The notes under the pieces: model-generated
The model's database searches: none
Told to the model about the DNA's origin: nothing
What the model saw: only the letters and a program-made list of their open reading frames with translations
Source of the DNA: Podospora bellae-mahoneyi
Lineage: Eukaryota > Ascomycota > Sordariomycetes > Sordariales > Podosporaceae
Assembly (NCBI RefSeq): GCF_035222275.1
Contig: NC_085881.1
Span: forward strand, 1,426,001 to 1,490,000
DNA: 64,000 bases
Direction: 5' to 3'
Shown: positions 34,701 through 45,713 of the stretch, piece after piece
Numbering within the stretch: position 1 is the first letter of the stretch
How the letters are laid out: the number at the start of each line of letters is the position of its first letter
Position numbers and translations under genes: made by a program

Positions 34701-35177
34701 CTCAACCCAAGTCCAGTCACAAACCAACCCGATCTCTCCCTTTTTTTTTTTTTTGCGCCCAACCCACTTTATTTATTTTTCGCCCGTGCATTCGTCCCAA
34801 GTTCTTCTGCCTCTTTTTTCACCCGAACTGAAAGAAGAGACCCAGATCATCTGAGAGCGATTGCGATTGATACAGCCTACCCCTGACCCGACCAAGCATT
34901 TTCCCTCGAGCGTTCTTGTTGAACATCCACCACAGACTCCCCAAGACTCCCCAGACTCCTCCCCCGCTCCCGCTCCCTGCTCTCCACCCACCACCCACTG
35001 GCCGGTAGTGCTCAGCCCAGCCCAGCCCACCACGAGACAGCGATAAACGAGAGACGATAACTATAAGAACAAGAATACTGCGCCAATTTCATTCCACTTC
35101 AATTACTTGACTCCCACTTTCTCGACACCATCTGTCGCGGATCAAAGGGTGACGGTAACAGATAGGAACCATTCCCA
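31768..35177. other. Long intergenic region (3.4 kb) before the ubiquitin-like protein gene
   Basis: No gene is recognised. A GT microsatellite lies at about 32047-32071. Pyrimidine-rich tracts (ctttttt/cttctc) at 33288-33310 and 34360-34500, and a run of 14 T at 34741-34754, resemble fungal core-promoter or leader sequence. A gat/gatgatg run lies near 33941-33963, with a GGT run just after. The most likely content is the 3' flank of EMC2 plus an extended promoter and 5' leader, perhaps with leader introns, of the gene starting at 35178. Confidence 0.5.
32047..32071. repeat. GT microsatellite
   Basis: About twelve perfect GT units lie in non-coding DNA 280 bp downstream of the EMC2 stop codon. 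No function is apparent. Confidence 0.9.
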
Positions 35178-37988
35178 ATGTCGTAAGTAGACATACACAC
35201 ACCCTGGCCTGGACGGCTCTGGAATTCCTCAGCCCGTGCCACCGAGAGCTGTGCCGCAACTCACCTATAACACCCCCCTCCAATAATGTGTCCCGGTTTG
35301 ACTAACCCGTCGCGCCCTGTTTTTCCCCCTCACGTTAGAATAAGAGGACGATCCGTAACAATAAACACACGCAGTCACAGCCACGCTGCAGCATCGACAT
35401 CTTCAGATTCATACTATACTGACGAGGACTCGTACTCGCAACAAAGCCACGAGTACAGCGAATCGCTCGCTGACGACGACGACGAAGAGGAAGAGGACGA
35501 CGACGAAGACGAGTGGGGAGGAGAATACGACGACATTGACCCGTCGGATTCTGCATCCACCGCTCACCACGAGCCCTACAAGCGCCCCATTTCCCGAAAC
35601 CACAGCGGCACCGGCAGACCGCACAGCGGCTCCCGACGTCACCGGCTTCCACCACCCCAGGGACGCCAGTCGGCAAGCTACTACCAGTCACCCCAAGCGC
35701 CTCCAATGAGCCTGGACCCCTCGGACGAATACGGTTCGACGTATGGTCGCCCAAGCTATGCCCACGGCCCACCACCGCCCAACAACGTCGGCGCATTCTA
35801 CGGAAACCGAGGTAACCAACCCCCAGCAGGGTATGCAGCAAGTCACGTAGGCGGTTTCGGCGCAAGTCCATACGGAGCCGGCCAAATGGTTCCCTACGGG
35901 GACTATTCGAATCCCTTCGCGCCCATGCGTGGCGCCAACGGGCCCCCTCAAAATGATTACTACAACGATCCCCGCGCACTCGGCCCACATGGTCACCAGC
36001 CGGGTCCGGGTCCGCAGCACTACGGACACGGCATGATGGCCCCCTACAACCCCGCCGGAGCGGCGGCCTCCATGTTTTACGGTGCTCACCAGGGCTATGG
36101 TGGCATGCCTCCACACATGCAGATGCACATGTATCAAGCACCTCCTCCACCGCCAACAGAAGTCAGCCCCAGACCGACGACACCCGCACCCGCCCCTCCT
36201 CCCAAGCCGGCCGAGCCAGACCCGGCTATGCTCAAACTGCAAGCCGAACTGGAAGCCTTCAAGAAGGCCCAGAAAGAAAAGGAAGAAGCGGAAAAGCAAA
36301 GGGCAATGGAGGAAAAGATCCGCCAAGACGCCGCAGAGGCCTACCGCCGGCAGATGGAAGAGACTGAACGGCAGAGGAAGAAGGCCGAGGAGGAAGCCGC
36401 CGCGGCAAGGAGAAAGGCCGAGGAGGAGGCTGCCAGGCAAAAGATGGAACACGAAAGGCAGCTTGCTCTCGCCAAGGCCGAAGCTGAAAAGGCGACGCTG
36501 GAAAGGTTGGAGAAGGAGCGAAGAGAGGCCGAGCAGAGGAGGAAGGAAGCCGAGGAGGAGCGCAAGAGGCTTGAGCGGGAGGCACGCGACAAGTTTGAGG
36601 CCGAGATGAGAGCTGCTGAGGAGCGCAGAAGGCGCGAGGCGGAGGCTGCTGCTCTTGCTGAGGCTGAAGCCAAGGCCCGTGTGGAAAGAGCCATCCGTGA
36701 GGAGCAGGAGAAGATGGCGGCCAAGATCAAGGCTGAGGAAGAGGCCAAGGCTGCTGCTGCTGCGAAGGCGGCCGAGGAGGCCAAGAAGCTCAAGGAGCTG
36801 GAAGAAGAGGCGAAGAAGGCTCTGGAAAGGGCCATCAAGGAGCAGGAGGAGAAGCTCGCGGCTGCTGTCAAGGCGGAGCGCGAGAAGATTGAGGCTGCTC
36901 AGAAGGCCGAGGAGGAGGCCAAAGCCGCGGCGGCAAAGAAGGCTGCCGAGGAGGAGGCCTGGAAGAAGAAGCTGGAGCAGGAGGCTCAGATGAAGGCAGA
37001 GCTGGAGGCGAGAGAGAAGATTGAGAAGGAGAGGCAGGCTGCCGAGGCGGCTGCTGCTGCCGCCGCCGCGGCAAAGGCCGCCGAGGAGGCCCTCAAGAAG
37101 AGGCTGATGGAGGAGGCCAAGGTGAAGGTTGAGGAGGCTGTCATGAAGAAGGAGAAGCCGCCCATCAGGTTTAAGGATGCTGTCGGGCGCAAGTTTAGCT
37201 TCCCCTTTCACCTTTGCGCCACTTGGACGGGCATGGAGGAGTTGATCAAGCAGGCCTTCCTTAACATGGAGGTCATTGGCCCTCACGTGCAGGAAGGGCA
37301 CTACGACTTGATTGGCCCCGACGGCGAAATCATCCTGCCTTCGGTCTGGGAGCGTGTCATCCAGCCCGACTGGGCCGTCACGATGCACATGTGGCCCATG
37401 GAGAAGCACCCCCTCCGCATGCAGCACCCGGGTATCCCGCCCCCGGGCATGCAAATGTCTGGCATGCCCCCCGGAATGGGCCGATCCCAACCCCAAGGTG
37501 GACACCACGGACATGGGCACCGGCCCTCCCTGGGGATGCCATTCCGGCCACCTTCCCGTCCGACTGGTGGACAAGGCGGACCACCGCCCCCTCCTCCGCC
37601 TCCAGGCGGCATGCCATGGCCGCCTGTCGGTGGCGCCATGGGCGGCATACCGATGCCCGGTCAGGGACAACGTATCAGGGTTCCAATGCCCGCACCGAAC
37701 GGCGCCGTTGTTGTGACGGCGGATCCGCCAAAGGTGAAGAAGTCCAAGGGCGCGCCGACGACGGTGCTGGGGTGGATGGCGGGCAAGCCGACGAAGAGCA
37801 GCGGGAAAAAGTATGTTGCAGACTCCTCCCCCCAGATTGTGATATCCAAACCTGTCGTCCCCGAGAAGCACCGAGCACATTATGTGGAGTATGAGTTGAA
37901 GTCACGGAGTCGAAGTTTGTCGTTTTACCTTGTCCCCCTGTATCATCATCATTTGTCACGGATATATTTTGAGATGGCACTGTGCTGA
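35178..37988 (+). CDS. Coiled-coil protein with C-terminal ubiquitin-like domain
   Basis: This is a filamentous-fungus protein of about 884 aa without an assigned role. Exon 1 is 35178-35182 (ATG plus two bases), followed by an intron with donor gtaagt, branch gactaac and acceptor ttag. Exon 2 is 35339-37988. Order of parts: Ser/Tyr-rich head, acidic Asp/Glu block (about 43-71), Pro/Gly/Tyr/Gln-rich disordered segment (90-290), a very long Ala/Glu/Lys helix full of KAEEEAKAAAA-type heptads (about 295-611), a globular segment (612-690) and a Pro/Gly/Met-rich tail. The globular segment RFKDAVGRKFSFPFHLC to VTMHMWPM fits the ubiquitin-like domain common in fungal proteins of this architecture. 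An alternative start at 35286, inside the intron and in frame, would give 900 aa. The last 50 or so residues after SSGKK (about 37811) look unlike coding sequence and may hide another intron. Confidence 0.78.
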
Positions 37989-39038
37989 CGTGTATGGGTG
38001 CAACAGGAAGAAATAAGCGTTGAGTTACCCAGACACTATCGAAGATAACATCCCTCGACTTACTCACCCGATATACAACCTTTGTTTCATCAACATTTCT
38101 CGCTGGTTTTTTTTTTTATTTTTTATTTTTTATTTTTTTTTGATTTCTTTACTCAGTTTGTGTCTACAGTTTTTTTCTTTTTTTTTTTTTTTCTTTTGGC
38201 TTTTTGATACCTTGTCGCCTATTTTTGCCTCGCAGGTTTTTTTTTCTTTCAGTATAACATTTTGAAATTTGGACGGTGGGAGAGATATACGAGGTATGAT
38301 GGAATATGAGATTTGGATATGACGGAAACGAAACAGATATATGGATGGATGGATGGTCAAGATATGGAGATGGGTATGGAAGATGATGGTGGGTGGCATT
38401 AGTTTTTTTTTCTTCTTTTTTTCCCTTCTTCTCTTCGTTTCGGCCCGGCGCAAAAAGCTCAAGCATCACATCATGGTCAAAGCATTTGCAACAAAGCGTG
38501 GCGCGACGGGCGATTGGGATATTTTTTTTTGGTTTGGTTTGTGTGGTGGTGGTGTGGTCCTAGATGCTTTTTTTGTGGTCCTTCGTTATTTTCTGCGATC
38601 TTCTAGGCTGGTTCGTGTTGTGTTGTTTATTGTTTACTTTTTACGTATTATAAAACAAAAATGAGAAGTACAAAAATTAAAAAGGGTCAAAGATTGTTGT
38701 TAATGTTTCGAGCGTTCGGTGTGATTGGTTTGGGTGGTTGAAGGTGTCTATGTGTTGTGTGTGTGCTGGGTATCGCCTGTCTTACTCCTTCGCTTGCTGT
38801 CTATCTCTATTGTACATATTTTACACTTTTCTCCTTCCAACTCCCAGCTCGCTCCCTTCTACGCCTGTGGTGTTACATATCCATAACCATACACCCTTCA
38901 AGCTCCTTGTCCCCATATTCTTACGCCTTTGCCCACCCTCCGGTACCTGAACCACCAGAACTCTAACCAACTTCCCAACCAGAGTAGCGGCGGCCAAAGT
39001 GCTTGTCGCCAGAGCCGGCCCGGTGACTTTGCTTCCCC
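37989..39038. other. Convergent intergenic region rich in T tracts
   Basis: About 1 kb lies between the 3' ends of two convergent genes. Long T runs (38107-38142, 38170-38195, 38236-38250, 38402-38422, 38521-38530) and a ggat tetranucleotide run (about 38341-38355) dominate the left half. The T tracts are on the sense strand of the left gene and are likely 3' UTR or termination sequence. No gene or structured RNA is apparent. Confidence 0.55.
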
Positions 39039-39812
39039 CTAGGTAGCCACTCCTATACACCCCCCGACCTGTGGCCTTCCCCCTCGTCCGCAAACCTCCC
39101 TGGCCCTCCCCTCAAAAGCACATATCATCCGTCCCACCATCTCATCCGCCACGGCCCGAACCGCGAGCCCGACAGCCGGATTCGCAAACCGAAACCTCAC
39201 CACCAATTTCACCTCCGTCAACCCCCCTTTTACTTCCCGCACCGTCCACTTCGTGCACAAACTCTCAAACACCCCCCCCTCCAACCCCTTTTTGTCGCCC
39301 TCTGTAGTCTCATACCCGTGTTTTCTTAGGACGTCAAGCGGGATGGTAGGGCTGGCGTTTCCGGATACCGCCTCGACGGTGGTGCAGGGGATGCAGTACA
39401 CTCTGGAAGTGTAGGACTGGGTGATGGGGCCCCAGCCGACGGTGAGGTCGCCGGTTTTGGGGAGGTTGGTTTTGGGGGTAAAAGAGGTGATGAGGGAGTG
39501 GGTGCAGTGGGGGAGGAAGCGGTGGTAGGAGTTTATGTCGGCGATTAGGGAGTAGATTTCTGAGGGGGGGTAAGGGAGGATCTTGGTTGCGGAGAGGGTG
39601 GTTATTGGGGCGGTGGTCGGGAGGGGGGGGAGGAGGGAGGTGAGGAATGTTCTTGAATGGGGGCGAGATTGTGGTTTTCGGGACTGGAGAGGAGGTGGTT
39701 GTCGGGATTGGGGCGATAATAATGATAGTTGTTGTTGGGAGGGGAGGAGGAGCAAGGGTCGTCGAGAAAGGCGAGAAAGGGGGGCTGCTCGTAGTCGCAG
39801 GCTTGGGCGCAT
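39039..39812 (-). CDS. COQ10: Coenzyme Q-binding protein COQ10 (START-like), mitochondrial
   Basis: This is a single-exon protein of 257 aa. Residues 1-60 are rich in Arg, Ser, Leu and Gln with no acidic residue, a typical mitochondrial presequence (MRPSLRLRAAPLSRLSRRP). The START/polyketide-cyclase fold starts near LSATKILPYPPSEIYSLIAD and continues with YHRFLPHCTHS, TVGWGPITQSYTSRV, LCTKWTVREV and FRFANPAVGLAVRAVADEM. This order is specific for COQ10, which binds coenzyme Q and helps deliver it to the respiratory chain. An insert of about 35 residues (VSGNASPTIP to KKGLEGGVFE) in the middle is longer than in yeast. The gene converges with the ubiquitin-like protein gene and is divergent from QNS1. 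Confidence 0.9.
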   Translation of the reverse strand: MRPSLRLRAAPLSRLSRRPLLLLPSQQQLSLLSPQSRQPPPLQSRKPQSRPHSRTFLTSLLPPLPTTAPITTLSATKILPYPPSEIYSLIADINSYHRFLPHCTHSLITSFTPKTNLPKTGDLTVGWGPITQSYTSRVYCIPCTTVEAVSGNASPTIPLDVLRKHGYETTEGDKKGLEGGVFESLCTKWTVREVKGGLTEVKLVVRFRFANPAVGLAVRAVADEMVGRMICAFEGRAREVCGRGGRPQVGGCIGVAT

Positions 39813-40642
39813 TGTGACGAGGGAGGTTTGTTGAGGGAGGTTCGTGGTGTTGTGCGATCAGATCGGATGGCAGATCGCGAAATGGGTTCGGGTAGTAGGT
39901 ACCTTTTTGGTGGGGCCGAACCAAGGTGCCCACTTTTGAGCCGGGGGGCTGCCGGCCGTTATTCGGACTGTGCTGGCTTGGGGTGACAACTATCGATGTC
40001 AGGGATGCTTCTGAATGAGGGTTGCATGCCCATCTTGTGCTCAAATAACAAGTGTTGAGCTTTCCCGGTGTTCTTGGTCAAGCACAGAAAAAGCCCACCT
40101 CAGCCTGGCCAGTCATCAGACACATGTTTGAAAAGAAAAAAAACCATGGCCCGAAGCACGCCCAGCTTTACCCCCAGCTTTACCCACAGCATTAACCCCC
40201 ATCACTACCCCCATGTTCAGCATCAGCTAGAGCATCAACTAGAGCATCAGCAAGAAAAGCGGTCAGAGCATTGCTCCCGGCATTCATCATAGCATGTTCC
40301 ATAAAACCAAGCGGCAACCAGAGCATCAGCGGTTGAGGTGTAAGTGCTTCGGGCATATGATTGGCTGAGCCGTCTATTGTGGGTTCCAACTCAGTTTCAG
40401 ACAACAACGCCTGGAACAGGCCGTGTGTGGCTACACTCAGCTGGCAAGATTGTTTGGAACTGCCATAGGTACAGGTGAAATCCCTGCCACTTCAACCCCT
40501 CCGAGCTGTCTGTGCCCCTCCGAGCTGTTTGTGCCCCTCCGAGCTGTCTGTGCACCTCCGAGCTGTTGCCCCTCTCTATTGCATCTTTGCGTCTTGCACG
40601 ACAACCACCTATCAACCACCTAACCTATAGCCATCATTCACG
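39813..40642. promoter_or_regulatory. Divergent promoter region between COQ10 and QNS1
   Basis: These 830 bp must serve two divergent genes of mitochondrial and NAD metabolism. The centre (about 40160-40350) is full of imperfect short repeats such as cccagctttaccc and gagcatcaactagagcatcag. A tandem 19-bp repeat lies at 40501-40573. No gene is seen. Confidence 0.6.
40501..40573. repeat. Tandem 19-bp repeat (3.8 copies) upstream of QNS1
   Basis: The unit is ccgagctgtctgtgcccct. Copies start at 40501, 40520, 40539 and 40558. The second and third differ by one base each, and the fourth is shortened. The array ends about 70 bp before the QNS1 start codon, so it lies in the leader or core promoter. 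Each unit contains the palindromic core agct. Confidence 0.9.
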
Positions 40643-43403
40643 ATGGGAGGCCATCTAGTGACGGTTGCGACATGCAACCTAAATCAGTGGGTTCTCGACT
40701 GGGAGGGCAACCTGAACCGCATTGTTGAGAGCATCCACATCGCAAAAGCGGCCGGTGCTCGGCTTCGTGTCGGTCCCGTGAGTTGTGCGTCATTGATGAT
40801 AAGCAAGTGCAGCTGTCTAACTTGGAGATAGGAGCTTGAAATCACCGGTTACTCTGCGTACGAATAACCAGTTACTACCTGGAATTCCCATGACTGATTC
40901 CCGTCCCTCTTTAGCTTGGACCACTTCCACGAGCTTGATGTCTACAGTAATGGAAACCCTTGGGCTATTGACCCCCGAGCCTCTATGGACCAGAGTTAAC
41001 TCTTGTGTCTAGCTCACAGTCTGGAGATGCTCAGCATCCTGCTCCAGGATGAGAGCACCCATGGTATTCTCCTGGACATTGGCATGCCCATTCTCCACAG
41101 GAATCTCAGATACAATTGCCGGGTTATTTGCCTCGACGGAAAGATTCTCCTGATCGTGAGCCTGACCACTCTCGCCGCAATGGGCATCCGGCTGATGGTT
41201 ACTATGTAGAGACCGAAAATGTGGCTGGCCAATGATGGCAACTACAGGGAGATGAGGCACTTTACCCCCTGGATGCGCCCTAGAGAGACTGAGCTGTTCC
41301 ACCTCCCCAAGATGCTGGCTGAGCTCCAGGGTGAAACCCACGTCTTGTTTGGTGATGCCGTTATTTCCACCCCCGAGACTGCCTTTGGTGCCGAGACCTG
41401 TGTAAGCTGCAATGGTGGCGAGAAAGACCATGGTTCGAGGACACTAATGTCTTGCAGGAAGAGCTTTTCACCCCCAAAGCTCCGCATATCGTGGGTCTCC
41501 CTTGTTGCCAACTTGGAGACATGATGCTGACAGTCTCACAGGACATGGCTCTGGATGGTGTGGAGATCATCACCAACAGCAGCGGCAGTCACTGTGCGTC
41601 TCATCATCACTTTGTTCTGGACATAAAAAGCTGACAGACAGCCAGTCACCTTACGGAAACTCGAAACTCGTCTTCAGCTGATTATGGAGGCCACCAGAAA
41701 GTCTGGTGGTGTATACCTTGTATGGCCCCTGGGTGTTGTGTGAATGATCCTTGGAACTGACACGTTCTGCAGTATGCCAACCAACAAGGCTGCGAGTAAG
41801 TGTCTCTGAAAAGTCTGGGCCGCTGCGGCTAACAAGCACAGTGGCGAGCGCCTGTACTTTGACGGGTGTGCCATGATCATAGTAAACGGCGATATTGGTA
41901 GGTCACCTTGCTCATCCTTCCGAGCCCTGCTAACACCGCACAGTTGCCCAAGGATCCCAGTTCGGTCTCAAAGACGTCGAGGTGGTCACCGCCACAGTCG
42001 ACCTCGAGGAAGTCAGATCATATCGAGCAGCCATCTCCCGCGGTCTCCAAGCCGCGACCTTGAATGCCAGGTATCAAAGAATTCAGACTCCATTCGAGCT
42101 GGCTCCCGAAGATGACGACGCCGATATCGAAAAGCGACCCACCCTCCCCATGCAGCCCAGAATGCACCCCGTCGAAGAAGAGATTGCCCTCTCTGGCGGA
42201 TGCTACCTCTGGGACTACCTTCGCAGATCCGGAACGGCAGGCTACCTCGTTCCCCTGAGCGGCGGTATTGACTCGTGCGCTACCGCCGTGATTGTGTATT
42301 CCATGTGCCGCATCGTCATGGATGCCGTCGAGGAGGAAAATCAACAGGTCATTGAAGATGTCAAACGACTTTGTCAATACAGCCAGGGTGTGTTGCCCAA
42401 GACACCGCAAGAATTGTGCAACCAGATTTTCACCACCATCTACATGGGTATGAAGAAGCAGAGCTCTCGTGACACTCGCCAGCGCGCAAAGGATCTTGCC
42501 GAGGCCATCGGGAGTCACCACGTAAACCTCGATATTGACGAGATATACGAGGCTCAGAAGAAGCTCGTCGTCAACACCCTCAATTTTGAGCCTAGGTTCG
42601 GGGTGGAAGGGGGCAGCAACCAAGAAAACTTGACGCTGCAGTGCTTGCAAGCCAGAATCAGAATGGTAACAGCATACGAGTTTGGGCAGATCCTTCCAAC
42701 CGCGCGCGGAAGACCAGGAGGCGGCAGCCTGCTCGTCCTCGGCAGCGCAAACGTTGGAGAGTCTTTGAGGGGATATCTGACAAAGTATGACTGCTCGAGT
42801 GCGGATATCAACCCCATCGGCTCCATCGACAAGGCGGACTTGAAACGCTTCATCGCATGGGCCGAGAAAGAATTCGACCTACCCTGCCTCCACGAATTTC
42901 TGACAGCCGTTCCCACGGCCGAGCTGGAGCCCATCACCGAGAACTATGTTCAGAGTGATGAAGCCGACATGGGCATGACGTACGAAGAGCTCACCACGTT
43001 TGGGCGCCTCCGCAAGCTCAACAAGCTCGGCCCGTTCGCCATGTTCCAGCGTCTCGTCCACGACTGGAGCATCGACCGGAAGCACGTCGAGGGCGATACC
43101 GCGCCACACTACACGCCTGCTCAAGTTGCGGAGAAGGTGAAGAGGTTCTTCCACTTTTATGCCATCAACCGGCACAAGATGACAACCTTGACCCCAGCCC
43201 TTCACTGTAATGATTATTGTAAGTTGATATGCACTTTTTTTCCCGTCGGACCTTTGTGATTGACCGTGCCCATAGCACCGGACGACAACCGCTTTGATCT
43301 CCGACCGTTCCTGTACCCTAACTTTTGGAAGAGCTGGTCCTTCAAGAGGATTGATATGGAGCTGAAGAAGATTGAAAAGAAGCGGGCCAGTAAGGGGAAG
43401 TAG
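40643..43403 (+). CDS. QNS1: Glutamine-dependent NAD+ synthetase
   Basis: This enzyme makes the last step of NAD+ synthesis, amidating deamido-NAD with ammonia from glutamine. Twelve exons are inferred: 40643-40777, 40832-40857, 40915-40946, 41013-41155, 41210-41401, 41458-41490, 41542-41593, 41646-41719, 41773-41795, 41842-41897, 41944-43218 and 43276-43403. All junctions stay in frame and give 722 aa, the normal family length. The N-terminal nitrilase-type glutaminase domain has GPELEITGY (Glu46), [14 protein letters not shown] (Lys115) and GAETCEELF (Cys176). The synthetase domain has the pyrophosphate loop [32 protein letters not shown] and the C-terminal [16 protein letters not shown]. 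The gene looks intact despite 11 introns of about 46-66 nt packed mostly into its first 1.3 kb. A reader ignoring splicing would see stops and take the 5' half for a pseudogene. Confidence 0.93.
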
Positions 43404-43791
43404 AGCATGATGAGGAATAGATTGTAATATTTCACCCCGTTCATCATCTCGACATCAACCAGAGGAATGCTCTCTTTGACAGACTAAGATAAAAACTGCT
43501 TGATTCGGCTAGCGGCAAGAGTGGGCTTGGACCCGGAACGGCGCAGAGTGATCCGGCCAATGAGCAGCCCCACAGGGCGAGTTTCACAGACAAAATGGGT
43601 CTCGATTTTTCCCTTTCTGTTCGCACTCTTCTTTTTCTTCTCAGCCTGCAAATTCTGCAGCCCCGCGCAACAATGGTGTTAAACATCCACCACCACTCCG
43701 CCAGCGCCATCCAGTGACCGGCGCCAGTCATTAGCTGCTGCCTTTTACTCTCTCTTTTTACCAAGAGTTATCACACGCTCTTTACTCGCCC
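43404..43791. other. Short intergenic region, promoter of the tRNA methyltransferase
   Basis: These 388 bp separate two genes on the same strand. A pyrimidine-rich run (about 43738-43762) precedes the start codon by 30-50 bp, as is usual for fungal leaders. Nothing else is recognisable. Confidence 0.5.
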
Positions 43792-45097
43792 ATGACTGTC
43801 GACGAAACAGTCGTCGCCGTCGTCGGCTCCAACGATGGGCAGGCACAGCTCGCCACGGACCTCTCGACGCTTGAGATAGCGAACGGAACCAAGCAGACAG
43901 GCGAGCAGCTTGCCCATCGCTCCCATGATCCCCAGTACAACCAGAAGCGAAGCGACCCCTTCCAGTTTGGCTCGCGTCTTCTGGGCGAGGAGGACGACCC
44001 CTTCGAGTTCAATGCTTGGGATCATGTCGAGGTTGACGATGAATTCAAAGAGTATGCTGAACAGCAATACGAGATGCAACGTCAAGCACCCGTCTCCGAG
44101 TTTGACAAATGTAAGTTGCAACAATGTTTTTTTTTTTTTGGTTCGCTTCCATGGGGCCCAAACCCCCCTGCGTTGTGTGATGATTTACATTTATAGCATA
44201 GTTCATCTGAATTCCTTTGATGACAACTGTAGCACATATAGTCTTTCGCTCCCATCTGACACGCATTCTTTCCACTTTCTCTCTTTTTGGCAGGCACTCG
44301 CGAGCAATTTGCTAACTCGAGAAACAGTTCGATTCAATTCCGACCCTGCAAAGTGGTGGAACAAGTTCTACAAGAACAACACATCCAACTTCTTCAAGGA
44401 CCGGAAATGGCTCCAGCAAGAGTTTCCCGTCCTGGATCGACTGACGCAAGAGGACGCTGGACCCGTCACCATCCTTGAGATAGGCGCTGGCGCCGGCAAC
44501 ACGGCCTTTCCTATTCTGTCGAGAAACAAGAACCCCAAGCTCAAGCTCCATGCTTGTGACTTTTCCAAGACGGCAGTCGATGTCATGCGCAACCACGAGG
44601 CGTACAACACGGATCTGATGCAAGCCGACGTGTGGGATGTTGCTGGGGAGGAACTCCCCCCCGGGCTGGGAGAGGGGTCCGTGGACCTTGTCATGATGGT
44701 GTTCGTCTTCTCTGCCCTCTCCCCGCTGCAGTGGAAGAAGGCGGTAGAGAATGTTCATCGGGTGCTCAAGCCAGGTGGTGAGGTCTGCTTCCGCGACTAT
44801 GGAAGAGGTGACCTCGCTCAGGTCCGTTTTAAAAAGGGACGGTACCTGGAAGAGAACTTTTACATTCGAGGCGATGGCACCCGCGTCTACTTCTTTGAGA
44901 AGGACGAGCTCGCTGATGTTTGGTCAGGCAAGCTGAACATCGAGGCCACTGATGGCGATGCCGACGCCGACTCTGAGGGCATGAAGCCCAAGTTTGAGAT
45001 TGAGGAGCTTGGTGTAGACCGTAGAATGCTTGTTAACCGTGCCAGAAAGCTCAAGATGTACCGATGTTGGATGCAGGGCCGGTTTAGAAAGGTATGA
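43792..45097 (+). CDS. TRM140: tRNA N3-methylcytidine methyltransferase (Trm140/METTL2-like)
   Basis: This is a 362-aa SAM-dependent methyltransferase that makes m3C at position 32 of certain tRNAs. Exons are 43792-44110 and 44328-45097. The intron is long for this window (217 nt) and its best acceptor is preceded by a gctaac branch point. The N-terminal half holds DPFEFNAWDHVEVD, and the junction gives FDKFRFNSDPAKWWNKFY, a family signature. The SAM-binding motif I is ILEIGAGAGNTAFP (155-168), with HACDFSKTAVDVM as motif II, LVMMVFVFSALSP and HRVLKPGGEVCFRDYGRGD further on. MLVNRARKLKMYRCWMQGRF closes the chain as in METTL2 and METTL6. The actin-binding N-terminal extension of yeast Abp140 is absent. 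Cytosol and nucleus are the likely sites of action. Confidence 0.9.
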
Positions 45098-45713
45098 AAA
45101 ATATCAAGATGATTTGAGAGCAATCTATTTCCGCACTGTCTTGATTCTGTGACTTGTCTGTTGTCGTATTGTTCTGATATGATCTTGAATTTGCTTGCTC
45201 CAAAAAGCTTGGACCACCCGACAGGAAACAGCTTGGGTGGGGGCCTGTTTTCACCGCCCGACCCTCTTTCTGCATGGGGCAGAATTCTGAATGCGACAGC
45301 GGCCGTGCTCTCTGTTCCCAATCCAGAACTGTATCACTGTGATCGCGACTTCGTGGAGCTCTCCACCGAGTTTGACGTCGACTCGGCAACATCTTCCACA
45401 CCACCAACGCCGAACTTCCCGCTCATGCGACGCCAATTCTTTGTTCCCTTGGCCAACTAGAGCCGTCTCCTGTCGACACACCTTTCATTGCGATCGAGCA
45501 TCTCCACGAGCCGACGACAGTCTTCTTCTGCCTCCTCCCACGGTAAAGTCATACTCGCTCGCCATCCGCACTTCGAAACCTACCCACCCCCACACCTTGT
45601 ATGATATTCCATCCGTGACGACGATCGTCGATTAATACGCATTCTGTTTCCCGCTTCGATCTACCGCTTACGCGAACCATCGCGACCGACGCCAATGCTC
45701 TGCTTCCTTCACC
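45098..45713. promoter_or_regulatory. Intergenic: promoter/leader of SAC3
   Basis: These 616 bp lie between two same-strand genes. No domain-bearing frame is present. The right part (45460-45713) is rich in ccg/acg and short C/T tracts consistent with a 5' leader. Confidence 0.5.

Noticed and set aside
35688-37880. 730-codon minus-strand frame
   Set aside because: It is fully antisense to the ubiquitin-like/coiled-coil gene. Its Leu-rich sequence simply mirrors the gag/aag/gcc repeats of the coiled coil.
40832-41650. Impression that QNS1 is a pseudogene with stops in its 5' half
   Set aside because: Every stop lies inside a short segment with proper donor, branch point and acceptor. Splicing them out gives a complete 722-residue enzyme.
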